A DNA stretch of 64,000 nucleotides from Sulfolobales archaeon HS-7 (GTDB lineage Archaea > Thermoproteota > Thermoprotei_A > Sulfolobales > Sulfolobaceae), in contig AP024596.1 of the NCBI GenBank assembly GCA_019704295.1, positions 248,001-312,000 on the forward strand. The letters are read 5' to 3'. The translations under genes were made by a program, and so were the position numbers. The notes beneath the pieces are model-generated. The model saw nothing but the letters and a program-made list of their open reading frames with translations, searched no databases and was not told the origin of the DNA. Shown one piece after another: positions 45,153 to 56,884 of the stretch (position 1 is the stretch's first letter; the number at the start of each line of letters is the position of its first letter).

Positions 45153-45998
45153 ATGAGTTTTCCCAAGGTCGGCAAACTATATTTATCAGAGGTGAGTAAT
45201 TACTTTGACCCACATGGAATTTACTATCTAGGACCTGAGGGGAGTTTCTCACATCAGGCAGTTTCAGCATTAAGCGGCTTGAAGGTTCCGGTGAAGACAA
45301 TATCTGAGGTATTTGATAAAATATCCAACAGCACTATGGGCCTGGTGCCAGTTGAAAACAGCCTAGAGGGCCCCGTGAATGAGACTTTAGATAACCTCTT
45401 TACAAGAGATGGTATTTACGTTAACGCCTCGCTCGAAATCGAAGTTAACCTTGTTCTTGCCGCGAATCAAGACCTAAGTGTTATCAAAAGGATCTACTCT
45501 CATCCTCATGCGATCGCTGAGGCGGGGAAAAGACTTAAGGAATTAGGAGACTTCGAGATAGTACAGGTAGAAAGTACGTCAAAAGCTGCCAAGTTGGCAT
45601 CAGTAGAGGTCAACGCAGCTGCTCTATGTTCGGAATTCGCCGCTAGACTCTACGGTTTAAATATCTTAGAGCGCAATTTAACGGATAGAGGGAACGTGAC
45701 CAGGTTTTTCGTTGTTTCAAATAGGTTAACCACCTCTGGAGAAAGGACCGTTCTGTTCTTTACGGTTCCCGACGTTCCTGGGTCGCTGTACAATGTCCTT
45801 AGGGAGTTCTACAAGAGGAGAGTAAACGTAAAAATGATATATTCCCGTCCTCTAAGACGATTAATTTGGAATTATTACTTTTACCTTGAGTTCGAGGGTA
45901 GCATTGACGAATTTACACCGCTTATTGACGATCTGAAAAAAGTAACCCAGGAAGTTAAGGTTAAGGGAAGCTACACTACGATTTTAAGCCCTAGTTAG
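45153..45998 (+). CDS. pheA: prephenate dehydratase
   Basis: Converts prephenate to phenylpyruvate. Motifs are 'YYLGPEGSFSHQAVSAL' at the start, the catalytic 'NVTRFFVVSN' (T-R-F), and a C-terminal ACT domain with 'DVPGSLYNVLREFYKRRVNV' and 'IYSRPLRR' (the phenylalanine-binding ESRP-like segment). It may be feedback inhibited. The ATG at 45153 gives 281 residues; a GTG at 45192 gives a start closer to the family and is equally possible. Its stop overlaps the end of the convergent TldE gene. Confidence 0.92.
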   Translation: MSFPKVGKLYLSEVSNYFDPHGIYYLGPEGSFSHQAVSALSGLKVPVKTISEVFDKISNSTMGLVPVENSLEGPVNETLDNLFTRDGIYVNASLEIEVNLVLAANQDLSVIKRIYSHPHAIAEAGKRLKELGDFEIVQVESTSKAAKLASVEVNAAALCSEFAARLYGLNILERNLTDRGNVTRFFVVSNRLTTSGERTVLFFTVPDVPGSLYNVLREFYKRRVNVKMIYSRPLRRLIWNYYFYLEFEGSIDEFTPLIDDLKKVTQEVKVKGSYTTILSPS

Positions 45999-47219
45999 AC
46001 TAACGTTATCGATTTTCGCGAAGGGATATCTCCCGGGAAGTGGTGCGTCCCACCACGATACTACGTAACTCTCTCTAGAGAGTTCGATCACGTTTTTGAC
46101 GATGTTTCCTAGTTTATCCGCTATTCTCACTCTTCCAACAAAACCCTCCGGTTTCCCATTCCTGAAGAGTATCGTAGCGTCTCTAGTAACCGTTGAGAAT
46201 TGCCCCTCCGCCATGTTCTGAAATCTCGTGTACCAATTGTTATTAACATAAATGAAATTCCCGTCCATCATATCGTGAAACTTACTGGTCCCAGTGTCAA
46301 TTTCCAAGGCTAGACTCCTCGGGTAAATCCATCCCGCGTTACCTGTGCTTTTGGCGTTGAATACCTTCGCCGTTTCGTTATTTAGGAGGTGGGTGTTGAA
46401 CTTTCCTTGGTAAATTATCTCCTTTCTGAAAGTCCTTTCTCCCTCATCGTCGAATTCCCAGTTCCCGATCTGTTCATCGTCAGGAATATCTCTAAGAGTG
46501 AACACATCAGACGCTACCTCATCCCCTTTCTTTGAATCAGAAAAGATCGAGTTTCCTGTCATTGCTGAGAAACCTGAAGCCATTCCTGACGCATACATCA
46601 TGAGGTTGGCCATAACCAGGGGGGACAGAACTACAGTGTACTTTCCGTCGTTTACATCAGCTCTCCTGTCAGAGAGCTTTAATAACTCATTCGCAGTTTC
46701 CACACAGTCCCTTAGCTTATCCTGTTCAAACCTATTCGACGTATGAGCCCATTGGGCACTGAATTCCCCTCTCTTCACCCTGAAATATGCGTTAATCCAT
46801 CCCTTCTTTTCAGCGCTTTTGAGACCCTTAGAGGTGTTTAAATTTCTGTTAACGATCGTGACGGTAATCGTCCCGTAAATGGGGTTCTTGCCCTCCAGAA
46901 GGGGAGGTATCGCTGATACGTCCTGATAAAGTTCCTCTAGGGTTGGATGAACTTTGTTCTGAGAGTACTCCCCCGAGGTATCCGAGATAATTGGGGAGAT
47001 CTGGGACTCAGGCAAGATATTAACGATTTCCGCAAGCTTCCTCTGATCTAGAGTTTTCTCCCTACCTACGTAGTACTTGTTCCCTTTTTTAAGCATGACT
47101 TCGTAGCCTTTGTCACTAAACCTCTGGACGTTCTCGATTTTGCTTTCAACTACCTTTATGACAAGGGTTTTAGTTTGGTACTCTATAGTTGCGTATTCGT
47201 CAAAACCCGTAAACTCCAT
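45984..47219 (-). CDS. tldE: TldE/PmbA-like subunit of TldD-TldE metalloprotease
   Basis: Non-catalytic partner of TldD in the zinc protease that degrades unfolded or small peptides. It lacks the HExxxH of TldD. The C-terminal half ('TGNAGWIYPRSLALEIDTGT', 'RDATILFRNGKPEGFVGRVR') follows the PmbA/TldD fold. 411 residues. The gene starts 1 bp after the tldD stop, so the pair is coupled. Confidence 0.88.
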   Translation of the reverse strand: MEFTGFDEYATIEYQTKTLVIKVVESKIENVQRFSDKGYEVMLKKGNKYYVGREKTLDQRKLAEIVNILPESQISPIISDTSGEYSQNKVHPTLEELYQDVSAIPPLLEGKNPIYGTITVTIVNRNLNTSKGLKSAEKKGWINAYFRVKRGEFSAQWAHTSNRFEQDKLRDCVETANELLKLSDRRADVNDGKYTVVLSPLVMANLMMYASGMASGFSAMTGNSIFSDSKKGDEVASDVFTLRDIPDDEQIGNWEFDDEGERTFRKEIIYQGKFNTHLLNNETAKVFNAKSTGNAGWIYPRSLALEIDTGTSKFHDMMDGNFIYVNNNWYTRFQNMAEGQFSTVTRDATILFRNGKPEGFVGRVRIADKLGNIVKNVIELSRESYVVSWWDAPLPGRYPFAKIDNVSLTRA

Positions 47220-47220
47220 T

Positions 47221-48600
47221 TCACATCACCTTGACGTTAACGTTCCTCAACCTCATGTTTGGTCCACCCAACCAAACCGGAACGCCCTGTTCTGGATCTC
47301 CTTTTCCACACATCCCCGGTTTAAAGTCCAGATTTCTATCTACCCCGTCTACAGACTTCAGAAAGTAAGTAGTTGTTCCCTCTAGGACGGGGAAAAGAAG
47401 TGGTTCCCCTATTTCCCCGTTGTTGATCGCGTAAGCTTCCAATGCGATGTACCTTTGACCTAACCTCATATCGTCAATATTCCACTCCATGTAGTTCTTG
47501 AAGTATATTCCCTCGCGGACGTCTTCAACGAGCTCCTCAAAGGACATTTCCCCTGGAACAAAGTATGTGTTCGACATCCTGATCAATGGCTCCCTATCGA
47601 ATCTGGACGATCTTGCAGATCCGTTACTTCCCCTACCCGTCCTAAATCCGGTAAACCTGTCTTGAAGCATCTCGTTGACTTTCCCAGAGACAATAAGCTT
47701 CTTTTCACGAGCAGAGACTCCCTGGTCGTCAATGAGGTAGAACCCGGAGCTTGTTGGGATCGTAGGGTTGTCGGAGAGGTTTACCACGTTACTTCCTACC
47801 TGGTCTTCCTTAAACTCGGTGAGGTAACTGGAACCCGCCTGAGCGAACTCTCTTCCAAGGATCCTATCCATCTCAAACGGGTGGCCCACTGACTCGTGTG
47901 CCATAATCCCGCTCAGGATCGGACTGAGAATTACGTCTTTCTTACCTGGGGTTACCCCCTTTCCTGAGTGCATCACCCTATCGATTGACCTCAAGTTCTC
48001 CTCAATCTTCTCCTGGAGATTTCTCTGGATTAACCACTCTAGTCCTCCACTCCCTCCCTCTTCAAACCATGCGGTAACTGTCCTTCCGTTACCCTCCAAA
48101 ACTATATTGTAAGTTATCAGAACGCGGGGAACTCTTCCCATTATAACGTCAGAATCGCTAATCATGATCTCCTTTGTTTCTACGCTTTCAACGTAAGAGA
48201 AAACGAGACTCTTTACTTTTCCTTTTATTTCAGTCTTCATTACGTTGGATAAAACGTCATTCAGGTAGGATATCTTTGAATCAATAGACATAGAGGAAAG
48301 TTTCACCTTTTCCTCCGATTCGTATTTCGCTGACTTTACGGGTTCCTCTGATACACCGGCCTCCCAGCCTGTTAAGGACTCCCCCACGGGTTTTATTTCC
48401 GTTGAATTCGGGGAGGCGTAAAATTGAAGGACTCCATTATTGAATGTCCTGACTGAAAACCCTTCCTCTTCCGAATTGTAAATTCCGGCGAACTTTCCGT
48501 TAAGGTATCTCATACCCTTGGTAATTACGCTGTGATATCTCACTTCCTTATATCTTGAAGGAAACAATTCAGATATTTTTCTTAACTCATCTTCATACAT
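47221..48600 (-). CDS. tldD: TldD zinc metalloprotease subunit
   Basis: A 459-residue catalytic subunit. The zinc site is 'GIMAHESVGHPFEMDRILGR' (HExxxH), with the later Cys/His region 'GMCGKGDPEQGVPVWLGG' typical of TldD. First gene of the tldD-tldE operon. The complex is a cytosolic peptidase in archaea and bacteria; here no target peptide (such as a microcin) is apparent. Confidence 0.92.
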   Translation of the reverse strand: MYEDELRKISELFPSRYKEVRYHSVITKGMRYLNGKFAGIYNSEEEGFSVRTFNNGVLQFYASPNSTEIKPVGESLTGWEAGVSEEPVKSAKYESEEKVKLSSMSIDSKISYLNDVLSNVMKTEIKGKVKSLVFSYVESVETKEIMISDSDVIMGRVPRVLITYNIVLEGNGRTVTAWFEEGGSGGLEWLIQRNLQEKIEENLRSIDRVMHSGKGVTPGKKDVILSPILSGIMAHESVGHPFEMDRILGREFAQAGSSYLTEFKEDQVGSNVVNLSDNPTIPTSSGFYLIDDQGVSAREKKLIVSGKVNEMLQDRFTGFRTGRGSNGSARSSRFDREPLIRMSNTYFVPGEMSFEELVEDVREGIYFKNYMEWNIDDMRLGQRYIALEAYAINNGEIGEPLLFPVLEGTTTYFLKSVDGVDRNLDFKPGMCGKGDPEQGVPVWLGGPNMRLRNVNVKVM

Positions 48601-48973
48601 TGTCTAAACTATTACTTTCGATCTAAAAACGTTACTTAGTAATATACAAGTATTCCAAATTCATCGCGTCCGTGTGGAGAAGATTCATGAAGTTATTAGG
48701 AAGATCAAGAAAATTAACTATCTAGCCTGTAAACTTACATTGCGATACGGAAGAACTCGCCGGCCCTAAACCGGGCTTCCTGCTTCTCAGCTTCGCCTTG
48801 CGAGTATCGAAGTAGCAGTAGAGGGCGGAGCACCGCAGGCACTAAAGGTCCCATTAATCTATTTAAGATGTTCAGGAAAACGTTGTAACTAAAGTGGGTT
48901 ACTCAACTGTATCGGGGAGAGAGAAGACTCAACTGGAAAAGGTAAGGCCTTCCCCTATGTGACAATGTTTAAT
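48601..48973. other. intergenic region with a possible IS605-type right-end fossil
   Basis: At about 48750-48830 the minus strand reads gaagcaggaagcccggttta and gggccggcgagttc, a GC-rich block similar to gaagcaggaaatcctcaccg after the tnpB fossil at 23633. No ORF accompanies it. The rest is featureless. Confidence 0.4.
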
Positions 48974-49209
48974 ATACAATAAATGTTAGTTTAAAAAACA
49001 AAATTTTTAGATATGGGAAAAACATATGAAAGCTCAATAGAAAAGTTCTTTCTTAGCCTTGATTATCGAAAATTAAGTGATCACTTGTGATTTAATAAAC
49101 TGATTTTGTATCATCGTTCTTTTCGTAATTAAAAGAGTTTAATTCTAGATAAAGTTGCTCTATAACTAGTTGTAATATAGTCGTTTACATTAACAACGCA
49201 TTAGACACC
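48974..49209 (+). mobile_element. MITE-2 copy (about 236 bp)
   Basis: Left end aatatacaataaatgttag then aaaatttttagatatggga; right end tttacattaacaacgcattagacacc region, matching 30936-31282. Non-coding. Confidence 0.6.
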
Positions 49210-49280
49210 CCCATAGATCTTCTGCTCCCTCTGAATCCCTTACCAAGATAAGGCAGCCTTACATCTAGATGGAGAAGGGT

Positions 49281-49290
49281 TAATATATTA
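49281..49290 (+). promoter_or_regulatory. TATA-like box for the trehalose operon
   Basis: taatatatta is centred 26 bp before the treZ ATG at 49312, the expected distance for a leaderless transcript. Confidence 0.6.
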
Positions 49291-49311
49291 CTTTAGTGAA
49301 ATTATTTCAAT

Positions 49312-50982
49312 ATGATCGGGACTTCGCTTCACAAAGATAAATTAGTTTTTAAAGTATATGCCCCCTATATTAAAAAGCTACAACTAAATTTATTGAATGT
49401 TGGGAAATACGAGGCGGAAAAAGATGACAATGGGAATTTTACAATCTCTGTGGATAATGTGTCTGAAGGCCAAGAGTACAACCTGGTTTTAGATAATAAT
49501 CAAATTACTCCAGATCCTTTATCCAGATATCAACCCTATGGAGTACACGGTAATTCAACAGTAATAAATACGGACTTTGACATACCAGAAATAAATCGAC
49601 TAAGGGTTGAAGACCTAATAATCTATGAAATACACGTGGGGACTTTTTCTAGTAGAGGCGACTTTAGAGGCATAATAGAAAAATTGGACTACCTGAAGGA
49701 CTTAGGAGTTACCGCAATTGAGATAATGCCGATTGCCCAGTTCCCAGGTGAAAGGGATTGGGGTTACGACGGTACTTATCTTTTTGCTGTCCAAAATACA
49801 TATGGCGGTCCTAAAGGCCTTGCTGAGCTTGTTAAAGAAGCACATAAAAGAAATCTAGGAGTAATTTTGGACGTAGTATACAACCACGTCGGGCCTGAAG
49901 GAAACTACCTTATTAAACTAGGACCTTACTTCTCCGAAAAATACCGTACCCCTTGGGGTTTAACCTTTAATTTCGATGATAGAGGGAGTGACGAGGTAAG
50001 GAAGCTAGTAATTGATAATGTCAAGTATTGGTTAGATGTGTTTAAGGTGGACGGACTGAGGCTTGATGCGGTGCACGCTATTTTTGACATGTCCCCTAAA
50101 CATATTCTCCAAGAAATTGCTGAGACCGTTCATAATAGGAACAAGATTGTTATTGCTGAAAGCGACTTAAATGATCCAAAAATAGTTAGAGAGGATTGCG
50201 GTTACGGAATTGATATGCAGTGGGTCGACGACTTCCATCACTCTGTCCACGCGTATGTTACGAAAGAGAGATCAGGTTACTATTCTGATTTTGGGACAAT
50301 TAAAGAGGTAGAGAAGAGTTTCAAGGATGTGTTTGTCTATAACGGAAAATTCTCGAAGTATAGGGGGAAAACACACGGTGCACCAGTAGGTGACCTTCCT
50401 AGGTGTAAATTTACAGTGTACATTCAGAATCACGATCAAGTGGGTAATAGAGGAGATGGTGAAAGGCTCTCTGTACTTGTAGATAAGGAATCTTACCTGA
50501 TTGCCTCCGCGTTATACATTCTTTCCCCTTACATACCAATGCTATTTATGGGTGAAGAGTACTTTGAAGCTAATCCCTTCCTGTTCTTTTCGGACTTTTC
50601 AGACCCACAACTAATTAAAGGAGTTAGAGAAGGAAGGCTCAAAGAAAACGGTCAAACAACTGACCCCCAATCGCCTGAAGCCTTTCAAAAATCAAAATTA
50701 TCATGGAATATTGATAAAGATGTATTACATTTTTATAAGAAACTGATAGAAATAAGAAGAAATTATTTAATTAAATGTAAGAAACCCGATTACGTGGAAT
50801 CGGGAACAGACTGGATAACTATCAAAATACCTAATTTACTTATCATCGCTTCATTCCGTGATAATTCCATAGAAGCCAGAGAAGACGGAAGCCTGCTATT
50901 AGGTATTAATTTTCCGGAAAGGATTCAAACACATGGTCAGATAAAAATTTGTAAAGGAATAGGAGTATATCAAACTGCATGA
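49312..50982 (+). CDS. treZ: malto-oligosyltrehalose trehalohydrolase
   Basis: Releases trehalose from malto-oligosyltrehalose, in the TreY/TreZ route from glycogen-like glucans. A GH13 alpha-amylase fold of 556 residues: N-terminal beta domain, '[12 protein letters not shown]' (region I), '[10 protein letters not shown]' with the nucleophile Asp (region II), 'IAESDLNDP' with the acid Glu (region III), '[10 protein letters not shown]' (region IV). The stop overlaps treX (ATGA). Confidence 0.95.
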   Translation: MIGTSLHKDKLVFKVYAPYIKKLQLNLLNVGKYEAEKDDNGNFTISVDNVSEGQEYNLVLDNNQITPDPLSRYQPYGVHGNSTVINTDFDIPEINRLRVEDLIIYEIHVGTFSSRGDFRGIIEKLDYLKDLGVTAIEIMPIAQFPGERDWGYDGTYLFAVQNTYGGPKGLAELVKEAHKRNLGVILDVVYNHVGPEGNYLIKLGPYFSEKYRTPWGLTFNFDDRGSDEVRKLVIDNVKYWLDVFKVDGLRLDAVHAIFDMSPKHILQEIAETVHNRNKIVIAESDLNDPKIVREDCGYGIDMQWVDDFHHSVHAYVTKERSGYYSDFGTIKEVEKSFKDVFVYNGKFSKYRGKTHGAPVGDLPRCKFTVYIQNHDQVGNRGDGERLSVLVDKESYLIASALYILSPYIPMLFMGEEYFEANPFLFFSDFSDPQLIKGVREGRLKENGQTTDPQSPEAFQKSKLSWNIDKDVLHFYKKLIEIRRNYLIKCKKPDYVESGTDWITIKIPNLLIIASFRDNSIEAREDGSLLLGINFPERIQTHGQIKICKGIGVYQTA

Positions 50983-53111
50983 GGAATAGAGATAGACCCC
51001 TAAGACCAGGCGAGCCTTACCCAATCGGATCTACATGGATTGAAGAAGAAGACGGCACTAACTTTGTTATTTTCTCAGAAAGTGCAACGAAAGTTGAGCT
51101 ACTATTGTACTCAAACGTAAGACAGGACGAACCGAAGGAGGTAATTGAGGTTACGCAGAGGACCGGTGACCTATGGCACGTATTTGTCCCTGGAATAAGA
51201 CCCAGGCAGCTCTACGCCTATAGAGTTTACGGACCTTATAAACCCGAAGAAGGCCTAAGGTTTAATCCCAATAAGGTGCTGATAGACCCTTACGCTAAGG
51301 CGATTAACGGAACATTGACATGGGACGACGCAGTATTCGGTTATAAGATAGGTGATCAAAACCAAGACCTATCTTTTGACGAACGAAAAGATGATAAATT
51401 TATACCGAAAAGTGTGGTAATAGACCCTTATTTTAACTGGAAAGATCAGCATTTCTTTATGAAGGAAAAAGTACCTTGGAGTGACACAATCATCTATGAA
51501 CTTCACGTTAAGGGGTTTACAAAGCTTAGACGAGACCTCCCTGAGAATATAAGGGGGACATTCCAAGGACTATCCTCTGACACGATGCTCGACTATCTTA
51601 AGGATCTCGGAATAACTACCGTGGAATTAATGCCAATTCAACAATTTGTAGACGAAAGGTTCTTGGTGGAAAAAGGACTTAAAAATTACTGGGGATACAA
51701 CCCTATTAATTACTTCTCTCCAGAATGTCGTTATTCTAGTAGTGGATGCCTAGGCGAACAGGTTTATGAGTTTAAGAAAATGGTAAATAAACTTCATGAG
51801 GCTGGAATTGAGGTTATAATAGACGTAGTTTATAACCATACAGCTGAAGGGAACCACTTAGGGGCAACATTAAGCTTCAAAGGGATAGACAATAGAGCGT
51901 ATTATTTATTAGACACCAAAAATCCTAGGTATTACCTCGATTTCACAGGGACAGGGAACACCCTTAACTTGTCACACCCTAGAGTTCTCCAGATGATCCT
52001 TGATAGTTTAAGGTATTGGGTATTAGACATGCATATAGACGGATTTAGGTTCGACCTAGCCTCAGCATTAGCACGTCAGCTATACAGCGTGAACATGTTA
52101 TCGACATTTTTCGTAGCAATTCAGCAAGACCCAGTCCTATCGCAAGTTAAATTGATCGCAGAGCCTTGGGATGTAGGACCGGGGGGCTATCAAGTAGGTA
52201 ATTTCCCCTATTTATGGGCAGAATGGAACGGAAAGTATAGGGACGATATTAGGAGGTTTTGGAGAGGGGATGCAACACCCTTCGAAGAATTAGCAGACAG
52301 GTTATTAGGATCACCGGACCTTTACGCTGGGAATAATAAGACACCGTTCGCAAGTATAAACTACATTACTTCCCACGATGGGTTTACGTTAACGGACTTA
52401 GTCAGCTATAATCAAAAACATAATGAAGCCAACCTACTCAATAACGAAGATGGGATGAATGAAAACTATAGTTGGAATTGCGGATTTGAGGGCGAAACTC
52501 AAGATCCGAACGTGATGATGTGTAGAGAAAAACAGAAAAGAAATCTTCTGATAACGCTCCTCACGAACCAAGGTATACCGATGATTTTAGGAGGAGACGA
52601 AATAGGAAGAACGCAAAAAGGAAACAATAATGCGTTCTGCCAGGATAACGAGATAAGCTGGTTCGACTGGAATTTAGATGATAGAAAATTAAAATTCCAC
52701 AATTTTGTTAGAGAACTTATATACTTCTATAGAGCACATCCTATATTTAGAAGAGCGAGGTACTTTCAAGGTAGAAAACTTTTCGGACTCCCTATGAAAG
52801 ACGTAACTTGGCTAAAGCCAGACGGAACAGAGGTAGATGAGGCTACATGGAAATCAACTACTAACTTTATTGCTTACATGTTGGAAGGAAGCGCAATGGA
52901 TGAGATAAACAAATATGGAGAGAGAATAGCAGATGATACTTTCTTAATAATACTTAATGGGGGAAATAATATTAAGTTCAAATTCCCCCACGGTAAATGG
53001 GAACTAGTATTACACCCTTACCTAGACGATAGAAAGGAGATAGTTGAAGGAGGGACGGAAAAAGAGATCGATGGAAAAACTGCTTTAATCTACAGAAGAG
53101 TGGAAGCATGA
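50979..53111 (+). CDS. treX: glycogen debranching enzyme TreX (isoamylase-type)
   Basis: Hydrolyses alpha-1,6 branches so that linear chains feed TreY. A 710-residue GH13 protein with N-terminal CBM48 ('[20 protein letters not shown]'), '[13 protein letters not shown]', '[13 protein letters not shown]' (nucleophile), '[13 protein letters not shown]' (acid/base) and '[11 protein letters not shown]'. Sulfolobus TreX also has transferase activity, by family knowledge. Overlaps treY start by 4 bp. Confidence 0.95.
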   Translation: MRNRDRPLRPGEPYPIGSTWIEEEDGTNFVIFSESATKVELLLYSNVRQDEPKEVIEVTQRTGDLWHVFVPGIRPRQLYAYRVYGPYKPEEGLRFNPNKVLIDPYAKAINGTLTWDDAVFGYKIGDQNQDLSFDERKDDKFIPKSVVIDPYFNWKDQHFFMKEKVPWSDTIIYELHVKGFTKLRRDLPENIRGTFQGLSSDTMLDYLKDLGITTVELMPIQQFVDERFLVEKGLKNYWGYNPINYFSPECRYSSSGCLGEQVYEFKKMVNKLHEAGIEVIIDVVYNHTAEGNHLGATLSFKGIDNRAYYLLDTKNPRYYLDFTGTGNTLNLSHPRVLQMILDSLRYWVLDMHIDGFRFDLASALARQLYSVNMLSTFFVAIQQDPVLSQVKLIAEPWDVGPGGYQVGNFPYLWAEWNGKYRDDIRRFWRGDATPFEELADRLLGSPDLYAGNNKTPFASINYITSHDGFTLTDLVSYNQKHNEANLLNNEDGMNENYSWNCGFEGETQDPNVMMCREKQKRNLLITLLTNQGIPMILGGDEIGRTQKGNNNAFCQDNEISWFDWNLDDRKLKFHNFVRELIYFYRAHPIFRRARYFQGRKLFGLPMKDVTWLKPDGTEVDEATWKSTTNFIAYMLEGSAMDEINKYGERIADDTFLIILNGGNNIKFKFPHGKWELVLHPYLDDRKEIVEGGTEKEIDGKTALIYRRVEA

Positions 53112-55282
53112 AACTTTTATCTACCTACAGAGTTCAGTTGAATAAAGGCTTTAATTTTGATAATTTAATAGAATATCTAGATTATTTCGCAGAACTAGGT
53201 ATCTCACACCTTTACCTATCCCCAGTCTTTCAGGCCAGACCTGGAAGTAATCACGGCTATGATATAACCGATCACTCAAAAATAAACCCAGAACTCGGTG
53301 GGGAAGACAAATATAGAGAGTTAATCAGGAAAGCAAAAGAGAAAGACCTTGGTATAATTCAGGATATAGTACCTAATCATACAGCGGTTCATTCAGATAA
53401 TTGGAGATTAATGGACGTTTTAAAGAACGGCAAGAAAAGCAAATACTACAAGTTCTTTGACTTTTACCAAGAGGAAAATAAAATAAGGTTACCGATACTT
53501 GAGGACAACCTTGATAAGGTAATTTCACGTGATCTTATAAAAATAATAAAAGATAAGGAGGGCAATTACTTCTTAAAATATCATGATTGGAGACTACCAC
53601 TTTCGCGGATAGGATACGACATAAGAGAAACGCTTAGAGACCAGTTTTATGAACTATCGTACTGGAAAGAACCGCCCTCTTACAGAAGATTTTTTGATGT
53701 AAATGAGTTAATAGCAATAAACCAAGAAATTGATTTTGTTTTTGAGGAAACACATAAGAAAATCCTTGAATTCGATATAGACGGATTCAGAATAGACCAT
53801 GTCGATGGTTTATATAATCCGGAAAATTACGTAAAAAAGCTTAAAGAAAAATCTAAGAATAAAATAATTTTAGTAGAAAAAATATTGTCATTTGACGAAA
53901 AATTATTCAACGGACCGGATGGTACTACTGGATATGATTTTCAAAATTTCTCTAATCTATTATACACCTTTAATGAAGAAGAGATGTCAAGAATTTACTA
54001 TGACTTTATAGCTATTGATTCTGGCTATGATATAAATGAAGCGATAAAAGAGACTAAGAAATTTGTCATTGAAGAACTATTCAATTACGAGGTATCACGA
54101 CTTTCCAGGTTATTAGGCGTTAGTATCGAAACATTGAAAAATTACCTGATCTGCTTGCCTTTTTATAGAACATATAATAACGAGGTAAATAAAGAATGCG
54201 ATAAGGGAGAAGAGATATTAAAAGCGGCTAGAGAAAGGCCAGAAATATACGCTAAACTCCAACAGTTCATGCCAGCAGTTTTTGCAAAGTCGTATGAGGA
54301 TACTTTCCTATATAGATATAACAGGCTAATTTCGCTCAATGAGGTCGGTAGTAATTTAGCCTATTATCACTTTGACTGTAATAAATTCCATGAATTTAAT
54401 AGCTCTCGTGTATCAACATTATCGTTAAATACTACAAGCACCCACGACAGTAAATTTAGCGAAGATGTGAGAATGAAAATAAGTGCAATCAGCGAAAAAC
54501 CAGAAGAATGGTGGAAAAAAGTAAAAGAGTGGCACGGGATCTTAAATCCAAAAGTGGATAAAAATACAGAATATAGGTTTTACCAAGTATTGTTAGGTAG
54601 CTATTATGAGGGATTTACAACAGATTATAAAGAACGGTTAACTTCGTATATGATTAAGAGTGTAAGAGAGGCCAAACAACATACATCATGGCTAAAAGTA
54701 AACCAAGAATATGAAAATAAAGTAGTAGAACTTGTTGATGAAACGTTTGATAATGAAGAATTCCGAAAGTCTTTTCTCGAATATGAAACTAAAATCAGGA
54801 AATTAGGTATGATTAAATCTTTATCTCTCGTTGCATTAAAGATGCTATCCCCGGGTGTACCAGACTTTTATCAAGGCACTGAGACATGGAGATATCTATT
54901 AACAGATCCGGATAATAGGAGGAGTGTTGACTTTGATAAATTAAATAGGCTTCTAAAAAATTCTAAAAAATATGACAGCCTAATGTTGAGTAACATGGAG
55001 GATGGGAGAATAAAGGTCTACACTACGTATAAGTTACTTCGTTTGCGGCGATTATATAACGAAACAATAATTAACGGGAGTTACGAACCGCTGAAATTGC
55101 CAAAAGGCCTATGCGGATTTACTAGAGGAGGGAGAATATTAGTTATTGTAAAGACGTTAGGAAGTCTAGGAGAACATACTATGGACGTAGATGGGGGATA
55201 CATTGACATTCTTACTGAAGAGGAGATAACGAACGAAGTAAATGTGACGGACTTGCCCAGAGTCCTAATTAAGGAAAAGTAA
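53108..55282 (+). CDS. treY: malto-oligosyltrehalose synthase
   Basis: Converts the reducing end of malto-oligosaccharides into a trehalosyl unit. A 724-residue GH13 enzyme: 'STYRVQLNKGFNFDNLIEYL' at the N-terminus, 'ARPGSNHGYDITDHSKINPE', 'DIVPNHTAV', 'DGFRIDHVDGLYNP' (nucleophile) and 'ILVEKIL' (acid). The gene is visibly richer in A+T than treZ/treX and much of the window. It ends the operon. About 240 bp of non-coding sequence with a MITE-2 right-end fragment (55345-55395) follows. Confidence 0.95.
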   Translation: MKLLSTYRVQLNKGFNFDNLIEYLDYFAELGISHLYLSPVFQARPGSNHGYDITDHSKINPELGGEDKYRELIRKAKEKDLGIIQDIVPNHTAVHSDNWRLMDVLKNGKKSKYYKFFDFYQEENKIRLPILEDNLDKVISRDLIKIIKDKEGNYFLKYHDWRLPLSRIGYDIRETLRDQFYELSYWKEPPSYRRFFDVNELIAINQEIDFVFEETHKKILEFDIDGFRIDHVDGLYNPENYVKKLKEKSKNKIILVEKILSFDEKLFNGPDGTTGYDFQNFSNLLYTFNEEEMSRIYYDFIAIDSGYDINEAIKETKKFVIEELFNYEVSRLSRLLGVSIETLKNYLICLPFYRTYNNEVNKECDKGEEILKAARERPEIYAKLQQFMPAVFAKSYEDTFLYRYNRLISLNEVGSNLAYYHFDCNKFHEFNSSRVSTLSLNTTSTHDSKFSEDVRMKISAISEKPEEWWKKVKEWHGILNPKVDKNTEYRFYQVLLGSYYEGFTTDYKERLTSYMIKSVREAKQHTSWLKVNQEYENKVVELVDETFDNEEFRKSFLEYETKIRKLGMIKSLSLVALKMLSPGVPDFYQGTETWRYLLTDPDNRRSVDFDKLNRLLKNSKKYDSLMLSNMEDGRIKVYTTYKLLRLRRLYNETIINGSYEPLKLPKGLCGFTRGGRILVIVKTLGSLGEHTMDVDGGYIDILTEEEITNEVNVTDLPRVLIKEK

Positions 55283-55522
55283 ATATGCGAAGGACTTGGT
55301 TTTCAAGCGCTGTAGAAAATTTCAGATTCTACATCAAAACAAAAGGGATTGTTAGCTAAATAACTAGATAAACTAAAAAGTTGTAAAAAACGTTTGCCTG
55401 TATAGATCCATTCGATTACGAGAAGAATAATGATATAAAACCAGTTCTTAAGTGTAGTCGCATCTGAACTCAATCTTTCAAAAATTAATTTTAAAAACGA
55501 GATTTTCAGTGTGACTACGGGT
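55283..55522. other. intergenic region with reversed MITE-2 end
   Basis: gttagctaaataactagata and aactaaaaagttgtaaaaaa (55353-55396) match the right terminus of MITE-2 in inverse orientation. Nothing else recognised. Confidence 0.45.
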
Positions 55523-56708
55523 GATTCACGTGTCCATTGTGAATTGTGATATTCCTCGCTAAATTAGAATAGTTCAGCATATAATAACCCAGATATATGT
55601 AAAATAGCGAGAGGAATAGGGATGGCTGTAATATTATTGCAGATGTAAGAAAAGATGTTGAAGTGTTATACGTAATGGCAATAGCTCGCGCGATTTGTAA
55701 AATCCTCCAAGGGGAATAAATAGATCGAAACGCCTCCTCTGCACAAGGGAGTTGAAGGACTCCACGAGGTTGTTACCCTTGAGTCACTCCCGTTCCTGTG
55801 GCGAAGAGATATTCGAGTACACTGTACTTGTCAGCTATAGATTTTCCCTCCTCAGCTGAGGAGCCCGTTCAACTCCTCCCTTCCCCCCCCCCTTTTCATT
55901 CTCCGCCTCTAATTGACTATGCATTATTGCCTCCTAACCCTCATGTTAGAAACGCGGATGACTTTGTACAAGGCAGTGAAGTCATTCGCTACGATCAACT
56001 CCACGTTACACTTCCTCCAGAGGCGAACGAGGAAGCTCCAATAGCTTCTCTTGGCCTTTTCCTTAACGAGTACTACGTCAAGTATTGCCCTCCTTTTCTG
56101 GGGAGTTACCCCTGTTGCGATTAGGAACACTCCCTTTTCCCCATGAGTTGACTTGGTGTTTTTCTTATCTACGTATTTGAAGTTGCTCCTTTCGTTCAGG
56201 TTTGGCATCGGAAGCTAGACGTTCAATTTCCCGCCAATGCACGAATATGAGAAGGAACGTGAGAACTGCCTCGCTCTCTCGCTCTAGTTCCTCCTCCACA
56301 CGCGTCTTGACTCTCTTGTCCTCCTTACACAAGACAGGTAGTTTCATGCTTATGCGTAAAATTTTGTAGATCTTTCTCCTGCCCTTCGTCAAGAGCACGA
56401 AGCTCTTAAGAAAGCGGAAACTAGAGTACCTCTTCTCTTAACCTCCTTTCCCCTAGTTGGGACTTATCTCCTCCGCTTCCTCAAGGGCTTTCCTCTTGAA
56501 CTCCTCGACTGATTTTTTAATAATAGATTCTGTGGAAGCATTTGCGGGACGACCTAGAAAATAATACCATATTCGGTTATACTTGGTAATTCAAGTTATT
56601 CCATGGTATTATTTCCGGCTCATCCCTTATTTAGTATTACTGAACCAGCGATGAATTAGTTGATCTCAAACTAATAAAATATAGTGAATTCATAATAAAT
56701 GGGTGAAT
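55523..56708 (-). mobile_element. decayed IS element, copy B (about 1.19 kb)
   Basis: Left end gattcacgtgtccattgtga; the right-end sequence catttattatgaattcact (reverse complement) mirrors it imperfectly. Minus-strand transposase fragments are readable in separate frames: 'YSWFLV'-like text near 56100 as 'GVTPQKRRAILDVVLVKEKA', then 'VELIVANDFTALYKVIRVS', and further 'NNLVESFNSLVQRRRFDLFP' near 55770. This is a DDE-type pattern with multiple stops and shifts, so inactive. It aligns with copy A at 11136-12371. The family is not assigned. Confidence 0.75.
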
Positions 56709-56884
56709 GGCCCATTTGACTAGGTCACTAATAGTAATTTCGCTTGGCATAATATATTTATAGGGCTATTTTTATAAAAATCTAATGATATATGATAACA
56801 TATAGATTTCTTTAAGATGGCAGATTAGTTTTACTCTTCTATATACAAAATGTTTAATATAAGTATATGTGTTAAAAAAATATA

